This document shows, piece after piece, positions 5,906 to 9,769 of a stretch of 9,769 nt of DNA. Each line of letters opens with the position of its first letter. Within the stretch, counting starts at the first letter, position 1. Source of the DNA: an uncultured Clostridia bacterium (lineage in GTDB: Bacteria > Bacillota > Clostridia > Oscillospirales > Acutalibacteraceae). The position numbers and the translations under genes are program-made. Under the pieces are notes generated by a model. The model saw only the letters and a program-made list of their open reading frames with translations. It did not search any database and was not told the DNA's origin. The stretch spans positions 1 through 9,769 of the forward strand of contig CAMYWU010000040.1 in the NCBI GenBank assembly GCA_947302895.1. The letters are read 5' to 3'.

Positions 5906-6544
5906 TTATTCTGCTGCTTCCTCAGCAGGTGCTTCTGCTGCGGGAGCTTCTTCTGCTGCAGGAGCCTCCTCAGCTACAGGAGCTGTTTCCTCAGCGGGAG
6001 CTGCCTCCTCGGCAGGAGCTTCTTCTTTTGCTGCGGGTTCGCAAGCCTCTACGCCGCCCTTATCAACAATAGCCTGCACACCACGTGCGAAAGCTGCGAT
6101 AGGAGCATTGAAAACGCTGCAAACTGTTGCAAGAAGAACTTCTCTTGATGGGAGTTTAGCAAGTGATTCAATCTTAGCACCGTCTATAATCTCGCCGTCA
6201 AGATAACCGGTCTTGATAGTGAAGTTATCATGACCTTCAGCATACTTGTTGAGAATTCTTGCTGCTGCAACATAATCCTCAACGCTGGTTGCAACTGCTG
6301 TTGTTCCTTCAACAACCGAATTATCTATTGCAAGTCCTGCATCCTCAGCTGCACGAGCAAGGATGGAATTCTTAACTACAGTGTACTGTACGCCTGCTTC
6401 ACGAAGCTCACGACGAAGCTTTGTATCGTCTTCAACAGTGATACCCTTGTAGTCAACAATGATACCTGCACAAGATTCCTTAATTCTGGTTGAAAGAGCA
6501 GCAACCTGTTGCTTTTTCTTTTCAAGAACTACTGTACTTGGCAT
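5906..6544 (-). CDS. rplJ: Ribosomal protein uL10 with an acidic Ala/Glu/Pro tail
   Basis: L10 anchors the L7/L12 dimers to the 50S stalk base next to L11. The N-terminal globular rRNA-binding domain is about residues 1-130, with the early KKKQQV and VQYTVVKNSILARAAE segments typical of the family. The C-terminal helix that carries L12 dimers is about 133-162 (PSREVLLATVCSVFNAPIAA). Beyond it, residues about 166-212 form a low-complexity tail of EEAPAEE/AAPAEE-like units, making the protein 212 residues against about 165-175 in model species. Similar tails are common in this part of Clostridia, to my knowledge. GGAGG at 6553-6557, 8 nt before the ATG, supports the start. It is preceded by a typical L10 leader, so L10-L12 probably represses its own operon. 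Confidence 0.97.
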   Translation of the reverse strand: MPSTVVLEKKKQQVAALSTRIKESCAGIIVDYKGITVEDDTKLRRELREAGVQYTVVKNSILARAAEDAGLAIDNSVVEGTTAVATSVEDYVAAARILNKYAEGHDNFTIKTGYLDGEIIDGAKIESLAKLPSREVLLATVCSVFNAPIAAFARGVQAIVDKGGVEACEPAAKEEAPAEEAAPAEETAPVAEEAPAAEEAPAAEAPAEEAAE

Positions 6545-6735
6545 TTAGTTTACCTCCATAATTATTTGCCTGAAATTCAGGACTTATGGCTGTTCTGCCA
6601 AACATATAAGAAAATGCATTCCCAAAGAATATGGGAATGCATAACATTACTAAATAAAGAAACTTTGTAATGCTCATTCCTCGGCAGGCGCTGCGCTTAC
6701 ATCTTACGATACCTGCTGTCTTTGGTTGAACAGCG
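6545..6735 (-). promoter_or_regulatory. L10 leader (autoregulatory mRNA element) of rplJ-rplL
   Basis: From the predicted start near 6735 the minus-strand leader contains GACAGCAGG (6712-6720), a conserved-looking TAAGATGTAAGC core (6694-6705), and CCTGCCGAGG (6679-6688). The GCAGG and CCTGC segments pair. This is the hallmark arrangement of bacterial L10 leaders, which bind the L10-L12 complex. Downstream lies a terminator-like hairpin, and then the GGAGG of rplJ. The 388-nt gap 6545-6932 holds this leader, its promoter, a heptamer palindrome and the rplA terminator, and no gene. Confidence 0.88.
6607..6642 (-). terminator. Attenuator hairpin in the rplJ leader
   Basis: ATGCATTCCC (6614-6623) and GGGAATGCAT (6633-6642) form a perfect 10-bp stem, extendable by one A-T pair, around a 9-nt loop. 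On the minus strand it is followed by TTTCTTATAT, a modest U-rich run. Its place between the L10-binding fold and the rplJ ribosome site fits transcription attenuation controlled by L10-L12. Confidence 0.72.
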
Positions 6736-6741
6736 GAGTTT

Positions 6742-6770
6742 ATTATATAATAGTATGTATTATTTGTCAA
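6742..6770 (-). promoter_or_regulatory. Perfect sigma-A promoter of rplJ-rplL
   Basis: On the minus strand TTGACA (6765-6770), a 17-nt spacer and TATAAT (6742-6747) match the consensus at all 12 bases. Together with the terminator at 6901-6927 this makes rplJ-rplL a transcription unit separate from rplK-rplA. Confidence 0.88.
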
Positions 6771-6781
6771 GAGTTTTTTTA

Positions 6782-6897
6782 GAATTGAGAATGGAGAATG
6801 GAGAATGGAAAATTGTGGGTGCTGCGCACGGCTGATATATTATGGGTGCGGGCTTGCCCGCCCGAAATTCTCAACTTTCAATTCTCAATTCTCAATT
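6782..6897. repeat. Heptamer-built inverted repeat (GAATGGA / AATTGAG)
   Basis: The left arm is tandem 7-mers GAATTGA, GAATGGA, GAATGGA, GAATGGA, AAATTG (6782-6815). The right arm read on the minus strand is AATTGAG, AATTGAG, AATTGAA, AGTTGAG, AATTTCG (6897-6863). The 47-nt centre contains further partial symmetry, including GCGGGC-TT-GCCCGC (6848-6861). It sits between the rplA terminator and the rplJ promoter, outside the mature mRNAs. There is no coding capacity and no transposase. Confidence 0.78.
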
Positions 6898-6900
6898 AAT

Positions 6901-6927
6901 AAAAACTCCGCCTCAGTTGAGGCGGAT
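6901..6927 (-). terminator. Rho-independent terminator after rplA
   Basis: CCGCCTC (6908-6914) pairs with GAGGCGG (6919-6925) around a 4-nt loop. On the minus strand the stem is followed by TTTTTATTA. It begins about 8 nt after the rplA stop and ends the rpmG-to-rplA transcript. Confidence 0.9.
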
Positions 6928-6932
6928 TGTTT

Positions 6933-7640
6933 TTATTCAGCTGATGCTTCTGAGCCAACCTTGTTGGGGTTGATTCTTACGCCGGGGCCCATTGTTGAAG
7001 CAACTGCGCAGGACTTGATGTACTGGCCTTTTGCTGCTTCGGGCTTTGCCTTGATGATTGCATCAAGAAGAGCGTTGAAGTTTTCAAAGAGCTTATCAGT
7101 GCCGAAGGAAACCTTTCCAATCGGGCAGTGAATAATATTTGTTTTGTCAAGACGGTATTCAATCTTACCAGCCTTAGCCTCCTGAACAGCCTTTGCAACA
7201 TCCATTGTTACAGTGCCTGCCTTCGGTGAGGGCATAAGACCGCGGGGACCGAGAACCTTACCGAGTCTACCAACAAAGCCCATCATATCGGGAGATGCGA
7301 TAGCAACATCGAATTCCATCCAGCCGCCCTGGATTTTTGTTACGAGGTCTGCATCGCCAACAACATCTGCGCCTGCTGCTTCAGCAGCTTTTGCAAGATC
7401 GCCCTTTGCGAAAACAGCAACTCTTACGTCTTTACCTGTTCCGTTGGGAAGGATAACAGCGCCACGAACCTGCTGGTCTGCATGACGTGAGTCAACGCCC
7501 AAACGAACATGAACCTCAACTGTTTCATCAAACTTAGCTTTTGCAGTCTGAGCAACAAGGTCGAGAGCCTCTTTAGTTGTGTATAAATTAGCGCGGTCAA
7601 TTAATTTTGCACCGTCTGTATATTTCTTTCCGTGTTTCAT
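6933..7640 (-). CDS. rplA: Ribosomal protein uL1
   Basis: L1 forms the mobile L1 stalk on 23S rRNA that guides deacylated tRNA out of the E site, and in many bacteria it also represses its own operon by binding an mRNA copy of its rRNA site. The protein has the full family length, 235 residues. Recognisable segments are the N-terminal [15 protein letters not shown], the domain I/II region [17 protein letters not shown] and VILPNGTGK, the signature [17 protein letters not shown] (about 127-143), and C-terminal [17 protein letters not shown] at 7650-7654, 9 nt upstream, sets the start. The 49-nt gap from rplK carries a fold resembling the rRNA L1 site. A terminator follows directly. Confidence 0.98.
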   Translation of the reverse strand: MKHGKKYTDGAKLIDRANLYTTKEALDLVAQTAKAKFDETVEVHVRLGVDSRHADQQVRGAVILPNGTGKDVRVAVFAKGDLAKAAEAAGADVVGDADLVTKIQGGWMEFDVAIASPDMMGFVGRLGKVLGPRGLMPSPKAGTVTMDVAKAVQEAKAGKIEYRLDKTNIIHCPIGKVSFGTDKLFENFNALLDAIIKAKPEAAKGQYIKSCAVASTMGPGVRINPNKVGSEASAE

Positions 7641-7655
7641 AATAAATTACCTCCA

Positions 7656-7681
7656 GTGGTTAATCGGATTTTTCCTCCCAC
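7656..7681 (-). promoter_or_regulatory. Candidate L1-binding site overlapping the rplA ribosome site
   Basis: On the minus strand GTGG (7681-7678) can pair with CCAC (7659-7656), enclosing GA, an inner GGA/TCC pair with a 4-nt A loop, and GATTAA on the 3' side. This copies the order in the 23S rRNA L1 site: GUGG, GA, inner helix opening with GGC, then a 3' strand of GA...AUA before CCAC. GGAGG of rplA begins one base after the CCAC, so bound L1 would cover it. Confidence 0.6.
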
Positions 7682-7689
7682 ACGGGGAA

Positions 7690-8115
7690 TTAGTCTTCTA
7701 CTACTATACCCATGCTGCGAGCTGTTCCTGCTATCATAGACATAGCAGCTTCGAGTGATGCAGCATTTAAGTCGGGCATCTTTGTTTCAGCAATCTTCTG
7801 TACGTCAGCCTTTGATATTGTTGCAACCTTGTTCTTGTTGGGAACACCTGATGCTGTTTCAATACCGCAAGCCTTCTTGATAAGAACTGCTGCAGGCGGT
7901 GTTTTTGTGATGAATGTGAATGAACGATCGTCATACACTGTGATAACAACAGGAATGATGAGGCCTGCATCATTCTTGGTTCTGTCGTTGAATTCCTTTG
8001 TGAAAGCAACGATGTTAACACCGTGCTGACCGAGAGCAGGACCTACCGGAGGAGCCGGTGTTGCCTTGCCTGCAGGAATCTGAAGTTTAATTAAACCTAC
8101 TACCTTTTGAGCCAT
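7690..8115 (-). CDS. rplK: Ribosomal protein uL11
   Basis: L11 binds the GTPase-associated centre of 23S rRNA at the base of the L7/L12 stalk and, in stringent-response bacteria, is needed for RelA-type sensing. The 141 residues have the exact family length. Visible are the proline-rich N-terminal linker [24 protein letters not shown] (about 12-35, quoted as the family signature only), [13 protein letters not shown] in the rRNA-binding C-terminal domain, and the end [18 protein letters not shown] at 8124-8129 lies 8 nt before the ATG. The 123-nt leader after nusG holds an L1-site-like fold, suggesting L1 control of rplK and rplA together. Confidence 0.98.
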   Translation of the reverse strand: MAQKVVGLIKLQIPAGKATPAPPVGPALGQHGVNIVAFTKEFNDRTKNDAGLIIPVVITVYDDRSFTFITKTPPAAVLIKKACGIETASGVPNKNKVATISKADVQKIAETKMPDLNAASLEAAMSMIAGTARSMGIVVED

Positions 8116-8135
8116 AATTTTTTCCTCCTAAAAAT

Positions 8136-8178
8136 GTGGTAATTGGCGGAGATGAAACCGAGGTTTCTTTCCTCCCAC
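8136..8178 (-). promoter_or_regulatory. Candidate L1-binding site upstream of rplK
   Basis: On the minus strand GTGG (8178-8175) can pair with CCAC (8139-8136). Inside are GA, an inner GGA/TCC helix, a nested AAAC/GTTT hairpin with a CTCG loop, and GCCAATTA before CCAC. The layout matches both the rplA-proximal site and the 23S rRNA L1 site. The rplK ribosome site begins 7 nt further on. L1 control at the rplK leader is established in E. coli. Confidence 0.65.
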
Positions 8179-8186
8179 TCAAACCG

Positions 8187-8226
8187 TACTATAAATAGTA
8201 AAGTCTGGTAAAAGCGGCAAAGCCGC
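8187..8226 (-). other. Two small hairpins between nusG and rplK, possible weak attenuator
   Basis: GCGGC/GCCGC (8222-8226 with 8214-8218, 3-nt loop) is followed on the minus strand by TTTT. A second perfect stem TACTAT/ATAGTA lies at 8187-8200. The first starts about 12 nt after the nusG stop. The stem is only 5 bp and the T run only four, so it may reduce rather than stop readthrough, or be part of the rplK leader fold. Confidence 0.35.
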
Positions 8227-8238
8227 GAATTACTGAAT

Positions 8239-8763
8239 TTAATCTTCGACCTTTTCAAGCTGGTCAAGCTCAAAATCAACAGTTGTTTCTCTGCCGAACA
8301 TTGAAACAGTAACCTGAACGGAATTGTTTTCAACATCGATAGTTTCAACTGTTCCGGAAAAGCCCTCAAGCGGACCATCTATAACGTTAACAATATCGCC
8401 AACGCCATAAGTTACCTCAACTGAAACCTTTTCAACTCCGAGGTTCTTAACCTCCTCCTCTGTTAAAGGAACGGGCTTACCTTCGGGGCCAACAAAGCCA
8501 GCGCAGCCTCTTGTGTTACGAACAACATACCAGGTTTCATCAGTCATAACCATTTTGATGAGAAGATAGCTCGGAAAAATCTTTCTTTCGCTTTCTTTTC
8601 TTGTTCCGTCTTCCTTGATTTCAACAACAGTTTCAGTCGGAACAACAATCTCCTGAATCATATCGGTTAAATTTCTGTTTTCAACCTTTGTTTTGAGGTC
8701 GCTTGCAACCTTGTTTTCATAACCTGAAAAAGTATGTGCAACATACCATCTTGCTTCTTCCAT
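8239..8763 (-). CDS. nusG: Transcription termination/antitermination factor NusG
   Basis: NusG binds the RNA polymerase clamp and modulates elongation, pausing and Rho or ribosome coupling. The 174 residues have normal length. The NGN domain (about 1-115) opens with ARWYVAHTFSGYENKVA and contains the polymerase-contact stretch KIFPSYLLIKMVMTDETW (61-78) and VRNTRGCAGFVG. The KOW domain (about 120-174) opens GVGDIVNVIDGPLEGFSGTV and ends FELDQLEKVED. GGAGG at 8769-8773, 5 nt before the ATG, fits. It follows secE by 32 nt, the near-universal secE-nusG order, and precedes rplK. Confidence 0.98.
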   Translation of the reverse strand: MEEARWYVAHTFSGYENKVASDLKTKVENRNLTDMIQEIVVPTETVVEIKEDGTRKESERKIFPSYLLIKMVMTDETWYVVRNTRGCAGFVGPEGKPVPLTEEEVKNLGVEKVSVEVTYGVGDIVNVIDGPLEGFSGTVETIDVENNSVQVTVSMFGRETTVDFELDQLEKVED

Positions 8764-8795
8764 AACTGCCTCCTTAATTCGAAGTCAATCCGAAA

Positions 8796-9206
8796 TTACT
8801 CGGCAGCTTCGGTTGTAGCCTCGGTTGTGTCCTCAACAGTTGCTTCTTCAAGAGCCTCAGCAGTTGTTGCTTCGGTTGTTTCCTCTGCTGCGGTTGTTTT
8901 CTCCGCAAGGTTTTTGATACCCTTCATTCCCTGGGTTAAACCTAAATCAACGAAATAGATTAATACGCCGAGGATAAGGATAACAACAAGAACAACAAGA
9001 GTATTTTTGAAAACCTCTGCTGCTTTAGGCCATACAACCTTTTTGCCTTCGCTTCTTACGCTCTTAAAGAAAGCGCCGATTGCTTTAAACGGATTTTTAC
9101 GGGGCTTTTTGTTTTTTGAGGCTTTCTTATCAGCCTTATCAGCCTTTTTCTTGGCTTTATCGGCTGTTTTTGCTTCTTCAGCAAGAAAATCATCTTTCTT
9201 AGCCAT
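8796..9206 (-). CDS. secE: Preprotein translocase subunit SecE with long charged tails
   Basis: SecE clamps SecY in the inner-membrane protein-export channel. The conserved core is short: an amphipathic helix with SVRSEGKKVVWPKAAEVFKN (49-68) and one membrane span (about 69-90). Around this core are a Lys/Ala-rich N-terminal extension (about 1-38) and an acidic Thr/Ala/Glu tail after the membrane span (about 101-136, units like EETTEATTAE). The total is 136 residues, against about 60 in single-span Firmicute SecE. By topology the acidic tail would face outside. GGAGG at 9214-9218 directly follows the rpmG stop codon, so the two genes are tightly linked. The identity is secured by the core motif and the nusG neighbour. 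Confidence 0.95.
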   Translation of the reverse strand: MAKKDDFLAEEAKTADKAKKKADKADKKASKNKKPRKNPFKAIGAFFKSVRSEGKKVVWPKAAEVFKNTLVVLVVILILGVLIYFVDLGLTQGMKGIKNLAEKTTAAEETTEATTAEALEEATVEDTTEATTEAAE

Positions 9207-9219
9207 CGTTTTTCCTCCG

Positions 9220-9369
9220 TTACTTTGTTTCTCTGTGAACAGTGTGCTTCTTGCAGAAGGGGCAATACTTGTTCATTTCAAGTCTGTCCGGTGTGTTCTT
9301 CTTGTTTTTCATTGTGTTGTAGTTGCGCTGTTTGCATTCAGTGCAAGCTAAAGTTATTTTAACTCTCAT
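9220..9369 (-). CDS. rpmG: Ribosomal protein bL33, zinc-binding (C+) form
   Basis: A 49-residue 50S subunit protein. It begins [17 protein letters not shown] and ends with [16 protein letters not shown]. Cys9, Cys12, Cys36 and Cys39 form the zinc ribbon, so this is the C+ form rather than the zinc-free paralog made under zinc limitation. GGAGG at 9377-9381, 7 nt before the ATG, sets the start. It is the first gene of the rpmG-secE-nusG-rplK-rplA unit, the usual order in Firmicutes. Its stop codon lies against the secE ribosome site. Confidence 0.95.
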   Translation of the reverse strand: MRVKITLACTECKQRNYNTMKNKKNTPDRLEMNKYCPFCKKHTVHRETK

Positions 9370-9487
9370 TTTGGCACCTCCTAATTATTTTCGATAACAA
9401 TCTCCCTCGTTTTGGCTTTGCATCACGCTCACGCAAAGCTCAAATATCCGAGCAAAAAAATAAAACCCGAAATTCGAGGTATTAAAA

Positions 9488-9516
9488 AATATAACATATA
9501 AAATATAACAAGTCAA
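9488..9516 (-). promoter_or_regulatory. Sigma-A promoter of the rpmG-secE-nusG-rplK-rplA operon
   Basis: On the minus strand TTGACT (9511-9516), a 17-nt spacer and TATATT (9488-9493) precede a leader of about 110 nt. The leader contains a stem GCTTTGC/GCAAAGC (9415-9421 with 9433-9439, 11-nt loop) of unknown role. No other promoter is visible before rplJ. Confidence 0.75.
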
Positions 9517-9542
9517 GCATAATTTTCAAAAAAAGAAAAATA

Positions 9543-9571
9543 TTGCATTTTCACCCGATTTGAGATAATAT
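9543..9571 (+). promoter_or_regulatory. Sigma-A promoter of the flavoprotein gene
   Basis: TTGCAT (9543-9548), a 17-nt spacer and TAATAT (9566-9571) lie about 50 nt before the ATG at 9624. This promoter diverges from the rpmG promoter; the two -35 boxes are 26 nt apart. Confidence 0.6.
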
Positions 9572-9623
9572 AGATAGGCGCATTAGCAAAGCTTTGCGCA
9601 AGAATTATGAAAGGTGTTTTGCA

Positions 9624-9769
9624 ATGAACGTTGTTATCATTGGCGGCGGAGCCGGCGGAATTGCCTGCGCAATTCAGATAAAACTGAATAATCCAGCCAT
9701 CGGCGTTCAGGTGCTTGAACACCTTGATGCGCCATGCAAAAAGATTTACGCAACGGGAAACGGACGCTG
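9624..9769 (+). CDS. HI0933/YhiN-family FAD-binding oxidoreductase, N-terminal part only
   Basis: Only the first 48 codons are in the window; the frame is open at the edge. The sequence opens MNVVIIGGGAGGIACAIQIK, a GxGxxG dinucleotide-binding fold for FAD. It continues to VLEHLDAPCKKIYATGNGR, close to the HI0933/YhiN signature in which VLE is followed by GKKLLATGNGRCN. Members of this family include putative aminoacetone oxidases and bile-acid-modifying BaiN-like flavoproteins; the substrate cannot be inferred from this fragment. AAGGTG at 9611-9616, 7 nt upstream, supports the start. It is transcribed divergently from rpmG and has no visible link to the ribosomal operon. Confidence 0.88.
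   Translation, partial: MNVVIIGGGAGGIACAIQIKLNNPAIGVQVLEHLDAPCKKIYATGNGR

Noticed and set aside
6522..6770. 82-codon minus-strand open frame across the rplJ leader
   Set aside because: It begins inside the promoter -35 box, so the transcript cannot include its start, and it overlaps the structured L10 leader.
9415..9439. GCTTTGC/GCAAAGC hairpin in the rpmG leader as a terminator or known ribosomal leader
   Set aside because: It lacks a following T run on the minus strand and I recognise no ribosomal-protein leader signature, so it is only mentioned with the promoter.

Overview
The window looks like a chromosomal segment of a low-to-moderate GC Bacillota, most likely a Clostridia member of the gut Oscillospiraceae/Ruminococcaceae type. 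The reasons are strong GGAGG ribosome sites before most genes, near-perfect sigma-A promoters with 17-nt spacers, the order rpmG-secE-nusG-rplK-rplA-rplJ-rplL, a YtvI-type membrane protein, and Ala/Glu-rich tails on ribosomal proteins. The lineage is inferred from gene content only.

Layout, left to right. (1) Positions 1-2891, minus strand: an aspartate-pathway operon in the order HTH-ACT protein, hom (homoserine dehydrogenase), lysC (aspartate kinase, cut by the window edge). A 125-bp heptamer-built palindrome fills the hom-lysC gap. (2) Positions 3009-5061, plus strand: a divergent two-gene operon of an AI-2E/YtvI-family membrane protein and a pyridoxal/pyridoxamine kinase, overlapping by ATGA. 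(3) Positions 5080-5491: a perfect sigma-A promoter driving an unassigned small structured RNA of about 100 nt with its own terminator, then an array of eight GTGAAGT heptamers (4 + 4 inverted) separated by small hairpins, then an extended terminator. (4) Positions 5492-9369, minus strand: rpmG, secE, nusG, rplK, rplA, then a terminator, a second heptamer palindrome and a new promoter with an L10 leader for rplJ and rplL. (5) Positions 9543-9769, plus strand: promoter and start of an HI0933/YhiN-type flavoprotein.

How the parts work together. The right half supplies the L11/L1 stalk, the L10-L7/L12 stalk, L33, the SecE translocase subunit and the elongation factor NusG. Two mRNA copies of the 23S rRNA L1-binding fold lie just before rplK and rplA, and a canonical L10 leader with an attenuator lies before rplJ, so both stalk operons appear to be feedback-controlled. 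The left operon makes aspartyl phosphate and homoserine for lysine, threonine and methionine synthesis.

The strongest anomaly is in rplL. The reading frame is cut by TAA at codon 101, where the family has a conserved Glu. The remaining 24 codons of the normal C-terminus follow in frame up to the natural stop at 5492. This is either a one-base sequence error or a real nonsense mutation in an essential gene. Second in interest are the small RNA with an anti-Shine-Dalgarno-like CCUCC bulge and the three unrelated intergenic palindromes that share one 7-nt architecture. I see no phage, CRISPR, toxin or defence system.
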